Positions 12,053-24,736 of a stretch of 64,000 nucleotides of DNA are shown here, piece after piece. Both the position numbers and the translations under genes were made by a program. The notes beneath the pieces are model-generated. The model was not told where the DNA came from and made no database searches. It saw nothing but the letters and a program-made list of their open reading frames with translations. Origin of the DNA: Hydractinia symbiolongicarpus (taxonomy: Eukaryota; Cnidaria; Hydrozoa; Anthoathecata; Hydractiniidae); contig NC_079887.1 of assembly GCF_029227915.1 (NCBI RefSeq), positions 4,836,001-4,900,000 on the forward strand. The letters are read 5' to 3'. The stretch's first letter is position 1. Each line of letters begins with the position of its first letter.

Positions 12053-14264
12053 ACTAGAACGAATGAGACTTGTAGTTTTCAAAAATGTTATCATTTTTGA
12101 TGAGACGCTTAATGAAAGAGGTTTAATCGCCGGCAAACGGAAACCCGCGATTTCCCGTAAATCCCAGGTTTGGCCCGTGTAGTTCAATGTATACAAAGAA
12201 AGTACCCTGTGAGTAAATTCATTTCCAAAACGATTTTTTAAATTATCTTTTCACCACTAAAACACTTGAGACTTGTAGTTTTTAAAAATGTTTTCATTGT
12301 TGATGAGACGCTGAATAAAAGAAGTTTAATTGCCGGCAAACGAAAACCTGCGATTTCCCGTAAATCCCGGACTCGGCCCGTATAGTCAAAAGTATACAAA
12401 GAAAGTACCCAGGGAGTAAATTGATTACCCAAACGATTTTTCAAATTATTTCTGCACCACTAGAACGAATGAGACTTGTCGTTTTCAAAAATGTTTTCAT
12501 TTTTGATGAGACGCTGAATAAACGAAAACCCGCAATTTTCCCTATATCCCGGACTCGGCCTGTATAGTCAAAAGTATACAAAGAAAGTACCCAGGGAGTA
12601 AACTCATTTCCCGAACGATTTTTTAAATTATTTCTGCACCACTAGAACGAATGAGACTTGTAGTTTTCAAAAATGTTTTCATTTTTGATGAGACGCTTAA
12701 TGAACGAGGTTTAATCGCCGGCAAACGAAAACCCGCGATTTCCCGTAAATCCCGGGTTTGGCCCGTTGAGTCGAATGTATACAAAGAAAGTACCCTGTGA
12801 GTAAACTCATTTCCAGAACGATTTTTTAAATCATTTTTTCACCACTAGAACGCATGAGACTGCTAGTTTTCAAAAGTGTTTTCAATTTTGATGAGACGCT
12901 AAATAAAAGAAGTTTAATCGCCGGCAAACGAAAACGCACGAGTTCCCGTAAACCCCGGACTCAGCCTGTATAGTCAAAAGTATACAAAGGAAGTACTCAG
13001 GCAGTAAACTCATTTCATGAACGATTTTTTAAAGCATTTTTTCTCTACTAAAGCGCATGAAACTTTCAGTTTTCAAAAGTGTTTTCATTTTTGATGAGAC
13101 GCTGAATAAAAGAAGTTCAATTGCCGGCAAACGAAAACCCGCGATTTTCCGTAAATCCCGGGCTTAGCCCGTATAGTCGAATGTATATAAAGAAAGTACC
13201 CAGGTAGTAAACTGATTTCCCGAACGATTTTTCAAATTATTTCTGCACCACTAGAACGAATGAGACTTGTAGTTTTCAAAAATGTTTTCATTTTTGATGA
13301 GACGCTTAATGAACGAGGTTTAATCGCCGGCAAACGAAAACCCGCGATTTCCCGTAAATCCCCGGTTCGGCCCGTTGAGTCGAATGTATACAAAGAAAGT
13401 ACCCTGTGAGTAAACTCATTTCCAGAACGATTTTTTAAATCATTTTTTCACCACTAAAACGCATGAGACTTCTAGTTTTCAAAAGTGTTTTCAATTTTGA
13501 TGAGACGCTAAATAAAAGAAGTTTAATCCCCGGCAAACGAAAACCCACGAGTTCCTGTAAATCCCGGGTTTGGCCCGTGTAGTCGAATGTATACAAAGAA
13601 AGTACCCAGGAAGTAAACTCATTTCCAAAACGATTTTTTAAATTATCTTTTCACCACTAAAACGCATGAGACTTGTAGTTTTCAAAAATGTTTTCATCTT
13701 TGATGAGTCGCTGAATAAAAGAAGTTTAATCGCCGGCAAACGAAAACCCGCCATTTCCCGTAAACCCCAGGCTCGGCCTGTATAGTCAAAAGTATACAAA
13801 GGAAGTACTCAGGCAGTCAACTCATTTCCCGAACGATTTTTTAAATCATTTTTTCTCTACTAAAGCGCATGACACTTTCAGTTTTCAAAAGTGTTTTCAT
13901 TTTTGATGAGACGCTTAATGAACGAGGTTTAATCGCCGGCAAACGAAAACCCGCGATTTCCCGTAAATCCCGGGATTGGCCCGTGTAGTTGAATGTATAC
14001 AAAGAAAGTACCCTGTGAGTAAACTCATTTCCAGAACGATTTTTTAAATCATTTTTTCACCACTAAAACGCATGAGACTTCTAGTTTTCAAATGTGTTTT
14101 CAATTTTGATGAGACGTTAAATAAAAGAAATTTAATCGCCGGCAAAGGAAAACCCGCGAGTTCCCGTAAATCCCGGGCTTAGCCCGTATAGTCGAATGTA
14201 TATAAAGAAAGTACCCAGGGAGTAAACTGATTTCCCGAACGATTTTTCAAATTATTTCTGCACC
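12053..14264 (+). repeat. Domain I HOR, variant ending in M N O (2212 bp)
   Basis: The order is A B C D E F D' G followed by three new types. M (13656) has ATCTTTGATGAGTCGC, N (13859) has GCGCATGACAC and GGGATTGGCCCG, and O (14062) has CAAATGTGTTTTC and GGCAAAGGAAAAC. M, N and O replace H to I and mark the right flank of domain I. Confidence 0.88.
12459..12640 (+). repeat. Short 182-bp monomer C
   Basis: C form in its usual B-C-D context. Confidence 0.92.
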
Positions 14265-14446
14265 ACTAGAACGAATGAGACTTGTCGTTTTCAAAAATGT
14301 TTTCATTTTTGATGAGACGCTGAATAAACCAAAACCTGCAATTTTCCCTATATCACGGACTCGGCCTGTATAGTCAAAAGTATACAAAGAAAGTACCCAG
14401 GGAGTAAACTCATTTCCCGAACGATTTTTTAAATTATTTCTGCACC
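14265..14446 (+). repeat. Short 182-bp monomer C''
   Basis: Most diverged short copy: AATAAACCAAAACCTGC and TATATCACGG. It follows O instead of B or L. Confidence 0.9.
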
Positions 14447-15664
14447 ACTAGAACGAATGAGACTTGTAGTTTTCAAAAATGTTTTCATTTTTGATGAGAC
14501 GCTTAATGAACGAGGTTTAATCGCCGGCAAACGAAAACCCGCGATTTCCCGTAAATCCCGGGTTTGGCCCGTTGAGTCGAATGTATACAAAGAAAGTACC
14601 CTGTGAGTAAACTCATTTCCAGAACGATTTTTTAAATCATTTTTTCACCACTAGAACGCATGAGACTGCTAGTTTTCAAAAGTGTTTTCAATTTTGATGA
14701 GACGCTAAATAAAAGAAGTTTAATCGCCGGCAAACGAAAACGCACGAGTTCCCGTAAACCCCGGACTCAGCCTGTATAGTCAAAAGTATACAAAGGAAGT
14801 ACTCAGGCAGTAAACTCATTTCATGAACGATTTTTTAAATCATTTTTTCTCTACTAAAGCGCATGAAACTTTCAGTTTTCAAAAGTGTTTTCATTTTTGA
14901 TGAGACGCTGAATAAAAGAAGTTCAATTGCCGGCAAACGAAAACCCGCGATTTTCCGTAAATCCCGGGCTTAGCCCGTATAGTCGAATGTATATAAAGAA
15001 AGTACCCAGGTAGTAAACTGATTTCCCGAACGATTTTTCAAATTATTTCTGCACCACTAGAACGAATGAGACTTGTAGTTTTCAAAAATGTTTTCATTTT
15101 TGATGAGACGCTTAATGAACGAGGTTTAATCGCCGGCAAACGAAAACCCGCGATTTCCCGTAAATCCCGGGTTCGGCCCGTTGAGTCGAATGTATACAAA
15201 GAAAGTACCCTGTGAGTAAACTCATTTCCAGAACGATTTTTTAAATCATTTTTTCACCACTAAAACGCATGAGACTTCTAGTTTTCAAAAGTGTTTTCAA
15301 TTTTGATGAGACGCTAAATAAAAGAAGTTTAATCCCCGGCAAACGAAAACCCACGAGTTCCTGTAAATCCCGGGTTTGGCCCGTGTAGTCGAATGTATAC
15401 AAAGAAAGTACCCAGGAAGTAAACTCATTTCCAAAACGATTTTTTAAATTATCTTTTCACCACTAAAACGCATGAGACTTGTAGTTTTCAAAAATGTTTT
15501 CATCTTTGATGAGTCGCTGAATAAAAGAAGTTTAATCGCCGGCAAACGAAAACCCGCCATTTCCCGTAAACCCCAGGCTCGGCCTGTATAGTCAAAAGTA
15601 TACAAAGGAAGTACTCAGGCAGTCAACTTATTTCCCGAACGATTTTTTAAATCATTTTTTCTCT

Positions 15665-15867
15665 ACTAAAGCGCATGACACTTTCAGTTTTCAAAAGTGT
15701 TTTCATTTTTGATGAGACGCTTAATGAACGAGGTTTAATCGCCGGCAAACGAAAACCCGCGATTTCCCGTAAATCCAGGGCTTAGCCCGTATAGTCGAAT
15801 GTATATAAAGAAAGTACCCAGGGAGTAAACTGATTTCCCGAACGATTTTTCAAATTATTTCTGCACC
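15665..15867 (+). repeat. Hybrid N/O monomer
   Basis: Starts as N (GCGCATGACACTTTC, AATGAACGAGG) and ends as O (GGGCTTAGCCCG, GTATATAAAG). One private change at the join gives AATCCAGGGC. Confidence 0.82.
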
Positions 15868-16679
15868 ACTAGAACGAATGAGACTTGTAGTTTTCAAAAA
15901 TGTTTTCATTTTTGATGAGACGCTTAATGAACGAGGTTTAATCGCCGGCAAACGAAAACCCGCGATTTCCCGTAAATCCCGGGTTCGGCCCGTTGAGTCG
16001 AATGTATACAAAGAAAATACCCTGTGAGTAAACTCATTTCCAGAACGATTTTTTAAATCATTTTTTCACCACTAAAACGCATGAGACTTCTAGTTTTCAA
16101 AAGTGTTTTCAATTTTGATGAGACGCTAAATAAAAGAAGTTTAATCCCCGGCAAACGAAAACCCACGAGTTCCTGTAAATCCCGGGTTTGGCCCGTGTAG
16201 TCGAATGTATACAAAGAAAGTACCCAGGAAGTAAACTCATTTTCAAAACGATTTTTTAAATTATTTTTTCACCACTAAAACGCATGAGACTTGTAGTTTT
16301 CAAAAATGTTTTTATCTTTGATGAGTCGCTGAATAAAAGAAGTTTAATCGCCGGCAAACGAAAACCCGCCATTTCCTGTAAACCCCGGACTCGGCCTGTA
16401 TAGTCAAAAGTATACAAAGGAAGTACTCAGGCAGTCAACTCATTTCCCGAACGATTTTTTAAATCATTTTTTCTCTACTAAAGCGCATGACACTTTCAGT
16501 TTTCAAAAGTGTTTTCATTTTTGATGAGACGCTTAATGAACGAGGTTTAATCGCCGGCAAACGAAAACCCGCGATTTCCCGTAAATCCCTGGTTTGGCCC
16601 GTGTAGTTGAATGTATACAAAGAAAGTACCTTGTGAGTAAACTCATTTCCAGAACGATTTTTTAAATCATTTTTTCACC

Positions 16680-16882
16680 ACTAAAACGCATGAGACTTCT
16701 AGTTTTCAAAAGTGTTTTCAATTTTGATGAGACGCTGAATAAAAGAAGTTTAATCGCCGGCAAACGAAAACCTGCGATTTCCCGTAAATCCCGGACTCGG
16801 CCCGTATAGTCAAAAGTATACAAAGAAAGTACCCAGGAAGTAAACTCATTTCCCGAACGCTTTTTTAAATTATTATTTTACC
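16680..16882 (+). repeat. Transition monomer between domains I and II
   Basis: The first half is G-like from domain I (CTTCTAGTTTTCAAAAGTG, CAATTTTGATG). From about 16,730 it has the domain II type (CTGAATAAAAG, CCTGCGATTTCC, GGACTCGGCCCG). The domain boundary therefore lies inside one monomer with phase preserved. Confidence 0.8.
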
Positions 16883-19315
16883 ACTAAAACCCATGAGACT
16901 TGTAGTTTTTAAAAATGTTTTCATTTTTGATGAGACGCTGAATAAAAGAAGTTTAATCGCCGGCAAACGAAAACCCGCGACTTCCCGTAAATCCCGGACT
17001 CGCCCCGTATAGTCAAAAGTATACAAAGAAAGTACCCAGGGAGTAAACTCATTTCCCGAACGAGTTTTTAAATTATTTTTTCACCACTAAAACGCATGAT
17101 ACTTGTAGTTTTCAAAAATGTTTTCATTTTTGATGAGACGCTGAATAAAAGAAGTTTAATCGCCGGCAAACGAAAACCCGCGACTTCCCGTAAATCCCGG
17201 ACTCGGCCCGTATAGTCAAAAGTATACAAAGAAAGTACCCAGGGAGTAAACTCATTTCCCGAACGAGTTTTTAAATTATTTTTTCACCACTAAAACGCAT
17301 GATACTTGTAGTTTTCAAAAATGTTTTCATTTTTGACGAGAGGCTGAGTGAAAGTGGTTTAATCGCCGGCAAACGAAAACCGCGATTTCCCGTAAATCCC
17401 GGGCTTGACCCGTATAGTCGAATGTATACAAAGAAAGTACCCTGTGAGTAAACTCATTTCCAAAACATTATTTTAAATTATCTTTTCACCACTAAAACGC
17501 ATGAGACTTGTAGTTTTTAAAAATGTTTTCCTTTTTGATGGGACGCTGAATAAAAGAAGTTTAATTGCCGGCAAACGAAACACGCGATTTCCCGTAAATC
17601 CTGGACTCGGCCCGTATAGTCTAATGTATACAAAGAAAGTACCCTGTGAGTAAACTCATTTCCAAAACGATATTTTAAATTATCTTTTCACCACTAAAAC
17701 GCATGAGACTTGTAGTTTTCAAAAATGTTTTCCTTTTTGATGGGACGCTGAATAAAAGAAGTTTAATTGCCGGCAAACGAATACCCGCGATTTCCCGTAA
17801 ATCCTTGACTCGGCCCGTATAGTCAAAAGTATACAAAGAAAGTACCCAGGGAGTAAACTCATTTCCCGAACGATTTTTTAAATTATCTTTTCACCACTAA
17901 AACGCATGAGACTTGTAGTTTTCAAAAATGTTTTCATTTTTGATGAGACGCTTAATGAAAGAGGTTTAATCGCCGGCAAACAAAAACCCGCGATTTCCCG
18001 GAAATCCCGGGTTTGGCCCGTATAGTCGAATGTATACAAAGAAAGTACCCAGGGAGTAAACTCATTTCCCGAACGATTTTTTATATTATTTTTCCACCAC
18101 TAAAACGCATGAGACTTGTAGTTTTCAAAAATGTTTTCATTTTTGATGGGACGCAGAATAAAAGAAGTTTAATCGCCGGCAAACGAAAACCCGCGATTTC
18201 CCGTAAATCCCGGACTCGGCCCGTATAGTCGAATGTATACAAAGAAAGTACCCAGGAAGTAAACTCATTTCCAGAACGATTTTTTGAATTATTATTTCAC
18301 CACTAAAGCCCATGAGACTTGTAGTTTTTAAAAATGTTTTCATTTTTGATGAGACGCTGAATAAAAGAAGTTTAATCGCCGGCAAACGAAAACCCGCGAC
18401 TTCCCGTAAATCCCGGACTCGGCCCGTATAGTCAAAAGTATACAAAGAAAGTACCCAGGGAGTAAACTCATTTCCCGAACGAGTTTTTAAATTATTTTTT
18501 CACCACTAAAACGCATGATACTTGTAGTTTTCAAAAATGTTTTCATTTTTGATGAGACGCTGAATAAAAGAAGTTTAATCGCCGGCAAACAAAAACCTGC
18601 GATTTCCCGTAAATCCCGGACTCGGCCCGTATAGTCAAAAGTATACAAAGAAAGTACCCAGGGAGTAAACTCATTTCCCGAACGATTTTTTAAATTATTT
18701 TTTCCCCACTAAAACGCATGAGACTTGTAGTTTTCAGAATTGTTTTAATTTTTGATGAGACGCTTAATGAAAGTGGTTTAATCGCCGGCAAACGAAAACC
18801 GCGATTTCCCGTAAATCCCGGGCTTGGCCCGTATAGTCGAATGTATACAAAGAAAGTACCCTGTGCGTAAACTCATTTCCAAAACGATTTTTTAAAGTAT
18901 CTTTTCACCACTAAAACGCATGAGACTTGTAGTTTTCAAAAATGTTTTCATTTTTGATGAGACGCTGAATAAAAGAAGTTTAATCGCCGGCAAACGAAAA
19001 CCCGCCATTTCCCGTAAATCCCGGACTCGGCCCGTATAGTCAAAAGTATACAAAGAAAGTACCCAGGGAGTAAACTCATTTCCCGAACGATTTTTTAAAT
19101 TATTTTTTCACCACTAAAACGCATGAGACTTGTAGTTTTTAAAAATGTTTTCATTTTTGATGAGACGCTTAATAAAAGAGGTTTAATCGACGGCAAACGA
19201 AAACCCGCGATTTGCCGTAAATCCCGGGCTTGGCCCATATAGTCGAATGTATACAAAGAAAGTACCCAGGGAGTAAACTCATTTCCCGAAAGATTTTTTA
19301 AATTATTTTTTCACC
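16883..19315 (+). repeat. Domain II, heterogeneous monomers
   Basis: Monomers are diverged, with only local dimers. Units near 16,883-17,288 share GCGACTTCC, GAACGAGTTTTT and GCATGATACTTG with units at 18,300-18,600. The two units starting at 17,491 and 17,693 share GTTTTCCTTTTTGATGGG and are 202 bp each. Single-base deletions occur at GAAAACCGCG (about 17,380 and 18,800). No other feature is visible. Confidence 0.85.
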
Positions 19316-20533
19316 ACTAAAACGCATGAGACTTGTAGTTTTCAAAAATATTTTCATTTTTGATGAGACGCTGAATAAAAGAAGTTTAATCTCCGGCAAA
19401 CGAAAACGCGCGATTTCCCGTAAATCCCGGGCTTGGCCCGTATAGTCAAAAGTATACAACGAAAGTACCCAGGGAGTAAACTCATTTCCCGAACGACTTT
19501 TTAAATTATTTTTTCACCACTAAAACGCATGAGACTTGTAGTTTTCAAAAGTGTTTTCATTTTTGCTGAGACGCTGAATAAAAGAACTTTAATCGCCGGC
19601 AAACGAAAACCCTCGATTGCCCGTAAATCCTGGGCTTGGCCCGTATAGTTGAATGTATATAAAGAAAGTACCCAGGGAGTAAACTGATTTCCCGAACGAT
19701 TTTTCAAATTATTTCTGCACCACTATAACGAATGAGACTTGTAGTTTTCAAAAATGTTTTCATTTTTAATGAGACGCTTAATGAAAAAAGGTTAATCGCC
19801 GGCAAACGAAAATTCGCGATTTCCCCTAAATCCAGGGCTTGTCCCGTATAGTCGAATGTATACAAAGAAAGTACCCTGTGAGTAAACTCATTTCCAGAAC
19901 GATTTTTTAAATTATTATTTCACCACTAAAGCCCATGAAACTTGTAGTTTTTAAAAATGTTTTCATTTTTGATGAGACGCTGAATAAAAGAAGTTTAATC
20001 GCCGGCAAACGAAAACCCGCGACTTCCCGTAAATCCCGGACTCGGCCGTTATAGTCAAAAGTATACAAGGAAAGTACCCAGGGAGTAAACTCATTTCCCA
20101 AACGATTTTTTAAATGATTTTTTCACCACTAAAACGCAGGAGACTTGTAGTTTTCAAAAATGTTTTCATTTTTGATGAGACGCTGAATAAAAGAAGTTTA
20201 ATCGCCGGCAAACAAAAACCTGCGATTTCCCGTAAATCCCGGACTCGGCCCGTATAGTCAAAAGTATACAAAGAAAGTACCCTGGGAGTAAACTCATTTC
20301 CAGAACGATTTTTTAAATTATCTTTTCACCACTAAAACGCATGAGACTTGTAGTTTTCAAAAATGTTTTCATTTTTGATGAGACGCTGAATAAAAGAAGT
20401 TTAATCGCCGGCAAACGAAAACCTGCGATTTCACGTAAATCCCGGATTCGGCCCGTATAGTCAAAAGTATGCAAAGAAAGTACCCAGGAAGTAAACTCAT
20501 TTCCCGAACGATTTTTTAAATTATTATTTCACC
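19316..20533 (+). repeat. 6-mer HOR copy 1 (U P Q R S T, 1218 bp)
   Basis: Type U has AAATATTTTC and TATACAACG. P has TTTTTGCTGAG, AAGAACTTTAATC and GATTGCCCG. Q has ACTATAACGAATGAG, TTTTTAATGAG and AAATTCGCG. R has AAAGCCCATG and CGGCCGTTATAG. S has CAAAAACCTGCG. The same order returns 2030 bp later. Confidence 0.88.
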
Positions 20534-21345
20534 ACTAAAACGCATGAGACTTGTAGTTTTTAAAAATATTTTCATTTTTGATGAGACGCGGAATAAAAGA
20601 AGTTTAATCTCCGGCAAACGAAAACCCTCGATTTCCTGTAAATCCCGGGCTTGGCCCGTATAGTCAAAAGTATACAACGAAAGTACCCAGAGAGTAAACT
20701 TATTTCCCGAACGATTTTTTAAATTATTTTTTCACCACTAAAACGCATGAGACTTGTAGTTTTCAAAAGTGTTTTCATTTTTGCTGAGACGCTGAATAAA
20801 AGAACTTTAATCGCCGGCAAACGAAAACCCTCGATTGCCCGTAAATCCCGGGCTTGGCCCGTATAGTTGAATGTATATAAAGAAAGTACCCAGGGAGTAA
20901 ACTGATTTCCCGAACGATTTTTCAAATTATTTCTGCACCACTATAACGAATGAGACTTGTAGTTTTCAAAAATGTTTTCATTTTTAATGAGACGCTTAAT
21001 GAAAAAGGGTTAATCTCCGGCAAACGAAAATTCGCGATTTCCCGTAAATCCAGGGCTTGTCCCGTATAGTCGAATGTATACAAAGAAAGTACCCTGTGAG
21101 TAAACTCATTTCCAGAACGATTTTTTAAATTATTATTTCACCACTAAAGCCCATGAGACTTGTAGTTTTCAAAAATGTTTTCATTTTTAATGAGACGCTT
21201 AATGAAAGAGGGTTAATCGCCGGAAAACGAAAACTTGCGATTTGCCGTAAATCCCGGGCTTGTCCCGTATAGTCGAATGTATACAAAGAAAGTACCCTGT
21301 GAGTAAACTCATTTCCAGAACGATTTTTTAAATTATTATTTCACC
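20534..21345 (+). repeat. Truncated 6-mer HOR copy (U P Q Q2, 812 bp)
   Basis: U, P and Q are as in the neighbouring copies. R, S and T are replaced by one extra Q-like unit at 21,143 with AAAGCCCATGAG at its start and GCCGGAAAACG. This is an unequal-exchange derivative lying between two complete copies. Confidence 0.85.
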
Positions 21346-22563
21346 ACTAAAACGCATGAGACTTGTAGTTTTTAAAAATATTTTCATTTTTGATGAGACG
21401 CTGAATAAAAGAATTTTAATCTCCGGCAAACGAAAACCCGCGATTTCCCGTAAATCCCGGGCTTGGCCCGTATAGTCAAAAGTATACAACGAAAGTACCC
21501 AGGGAGTAAACTCATTTCCCGAACGATTTTTTAAATTATTTTTTCACCACTAAAACGCATGAGACTTGTAGTTTTCAAAAGTGTTTTCATTTTTGCTGAG
21601 ACGCTGAATAAAAGAACTTTAATCGGCGGCAAACGAAAACCCTCGATTGCCCGTAAATCCCGGCCTTGGCCCGTATAGTTGAATGTATATAAAGAAAGTA
21701 CCCAGGTAGTAAACTGATTTCCCGAACGATTTTTCAAATTATTTCTGCACCACTATAACGAATGAGACTTGTAGTTTTCAAAAATGTTTTCATTTTTAAT
21801 GAGACGCTTAATGAAAAAGGGTTAATCGCCGGCAAACGAAAATTCGCGATTTCCCGTAAATCCAGGGCTTGTCCCGTATAGTCGAATGTATACAAAGAAA
21901 GTACCCTGTGAGTAAACTCATTTCCAGAACGATTTTTTAAATTATTATTTCACCACTAAAGCCCATGAGACTTGTAGTTTTTAAAAATGTTTTCATTTTT
22001 GATGAGACGCTGAATAAAAGAAGTTTAATCGCCGGCAAACGAAAACCCGCGACTTCCCGTAAATTCCGGACTCGGCCGTTATAGTCGAAAGTATGCAAGG
22101 AAAGTACCCAGGGAGTAAACTCATTTCCCAACCGATTTTTTAAATGATTTTTTCACCACTAAAACGCATAAGACTTGTAGTTTTCAAAAATGTTTTCATT
22201 TTTGATGAGACGCTGAATAAAAGAAGTTTAATCGCCGGCAAACAAAAACCTGCGATTTCCCGTAAATCCCGGACTCGGCCCGTATAGTCAAAAGTATACA
22301 AAGAAAGTACCCAGGGAGTAAACTCATTTCCAGAACGATTTTTTAAATTATCTTTTCACCACTAAAACGCATGAGACTTGTAGTTTTCAAAAATGTTTTC
22401 ATTTTTGATGAGACGCTGAATAAAAGAAGTTTAATCGCCAGCAAACGAAAACCTGCGATTTCCCGTAAATCCCGGACTCGGCCCGTATAGTCAAAAGTAT
22501 GCAAAGAAAGTACCCAGGAAGTAAACTCATTTCCCGAACGATTTTTTAAATTATTATTTCACC
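21346..22563 (+). repeat. 6-mer HOR copy 2 (U P Q R S T, 1218 bp)
   Basis: Same order as 19,316-20,533 with scattered differences (ATCGGCGGC in P, AAATTCCGG and GTATGCAAGG in R, GCATAAGAC in S). Confidence 0.88.
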
Positions 22564-23112
22564 ACTAAAGCCCATGAGACTTGTAGTTCTTAAAAATGTT
22601 TTCATTTTTGATGAGACGCTGAATAAAAGGAGTTTAATCGCCGGCAAACGAAAACCCGCCATTTCCCGTAAACCCAGGACTCGGCCCGTATAGTTGAATG
22701 TATATAAAGAAAGTACCCAGGGAGTGAACTGATTTCCCGAACGATTTTTCAAATTATTTCTGCACCACTAGAACGAATGAGACTTCTAGTTTTCAAAAAT
22801 GTTTTCATTTTTAATGAGACGCTTAATGAAAGAGAGTTAATCGCCGGAAAACGAAAACTTGCGATTTCCCGTAAATCCCGGGCTTGTCCCGTATAGTCGA
22901 ATGTATACAAAGAAAGTACCCTGTGAGTAAACTCATTTCCAGAACGATTTTTAAAATTATTATTTCACCACTAAAACGCATAAGACTTGTAGTTTTCAAA
23001 AATGTTTTTATTTTTGATGAGACGCTGAATAAAAGAAGTTTAATCGCCGGCAAACAAAAACCCGCGACTTCCCGTAAATCCCGGGTTCGGCCCGTTGAGT
23101 CGAATGTATACA
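22564..23112 (+). repeat. Domain II, mixed monomers with a domain I-like patch
   Basis: Diverged units, including two with TTTTTAATGAGACGC. The tract at 23,081-23,106 reads GGGTTCGGCCCGTTGAG. This is the signature of domain I D' units and I saw it nowhere else in domain II. Confidence 0.8.
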
Positions 23113-24736
23113 AAGAAAGTACCCAGGGAGTGAACTGATTTCCCGAACGATTTTTTAAATTATCTTTTCACCACTAAAACGCATGAGACTTGTAGTTTTC
23201 AAAAATGTTTTTATTTTTGATGAAACGCTGAATAAAAGAAGTTTAATCGCCGGCAAACGAAAACCTGCGATTTCCCGTAAATCCCGGACTCAGCCCGTAT
23301 AGTCATAACTACACAAAGAAAGTACACAGGGAGTAAACTCATTTCCCGAACGATTTTTTAAATTATTTTTTCACCACTAAAACGCATAAGACTTGTAGTT
23401 TTCAAAAGTGTTTTCATTTTCGATGAGACGCTGAATAAAAGAAGTTTAATCGCCGGCAAACGAAAACCCTCGATTTCCCGTAAATCCCGGGCTTGACCCG
23501 TATAGTTGAATGTATATAAAGAAAGTACCCAGGGAGTAAACTGAATTCCCGAACGATTTTTCAAATTATTTCTGCACCATTAGAACGAATGAGACTTGTA
23601 GTTTTCAAAAATGTTTTCATTTTTAATGAGACGCTTAATGAAAAAGGGTTAATCGCCGGCAAACGAAAATTCGCGATTTCCCGTAAATCCCGGGCTTGGC
23701 CCGTATAGTCAAAAGTATACAAAGAAAGTACCCTGTGAGTAAACTCATTTTCCGAACGATTTTTTATATTATTATTTCACCACTAAAGCCCATGAGACTT
23801 GTAGTTTTTAAAAATGTTTTCATTTTTGATGAGACGCTGAATAAAAGAAGTTTAATCCCCGGCAAACGAAAACCCGCCATTTCCCGTAAATCCCGGGCTT
23901 GTCCTGTATAGTGGAATGTATACAAAGAAAGTACCCTGTGAGTAAACTCATTTCCAGAACGATTTTTTAAATTATCTTTTCACCACTAAAACGCATGAGA
24001 CTTGTAGTTTTCAAAAATGTTTTCATTTTTGATGAGACGCTGAATAAAAGAAGTTTAATCGCCGGCAAACGAAAACCTGCGATTTCCCGTAAATCCCGGA
24101 CTCGGCCCGTATAGTCAAAAGTATACAAAGAAAGTACCCAGGGAGTAAACTCATTTCCCGAACGATTTTTTATATTATTATTTCACCACTAAAGCCCACG
24201 AGACTTGTAGTTTTTAAAAATGTTTTCATTTTTGATGAAACGGTGAATAAAAGAAGTTTAATCCCCGGCAAACGAAAACCCGCTATTTCCCGTAAACCCC
24301 GGACTCGGTCCGTATAGTCAAAAGTATACAAAGAAAGTACCCAGGGAGTAAACTCATTTCCAGAACGATTTTTTAAATTATCTTTTCACCATTAAAACGC
24401 ATGAGACTTGTAGTTTTCAAAAATGTTTTCATTTTTGATGAGACGCTGAATAAAAGAAGTTTAATCCCCGGCAAACGAAAACCCGCTATTTCCCGTAAAC
24501 CCCGGACTCGGTCCGTATAGTCAAAAGTATACAAAGAAAGTACCCAGGGAGTAAACTCATTTCCAGAACGATTTTTTAAATTATCTTTTCACCATTAAAA
24601 CGCATGAGACTTGTAGTTTTCAAAAATGTTTTCATTTTTGATGAGACGCTGAATAAAAGAAGTTTAATCGCCGGCAAACAAAAACCCGCGACTTCCCGTA
24701 AATCCCGGGCTTGGGCCGTATAGTTGAATGTATATA
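23113..24736 (+). repeat. 8-mer HOR copy 1 (1624 bp)
   Basis: Bounded on the left by GGGAGTGAACTGATTTCCC, which returns exactly 1624 bp later. Markers inside are TAGTCATAACTACAC, GTACACAGGGAG, ATTCCCGAACG after ACTGA, and AAACGGTGAATAAAAG. Confidence 0.88.

Larger units (their letters stand above)
14265..16679 (+). repeat. Domain I right flank: M/N-type HOR remnants
   Basis: The order is C'' D E F D' G M (N/O) from 14,265 to 15,867, then D' G M N to 16,679. The block repeats the D' G M N order at 13,250, 15,056 and 15,868 with one hybrid. M at 16,274 carries its own changes (TTTTATCTTTG, TTCCTG), so homogenisation weakens toward the edge. Confidence 0.85.
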
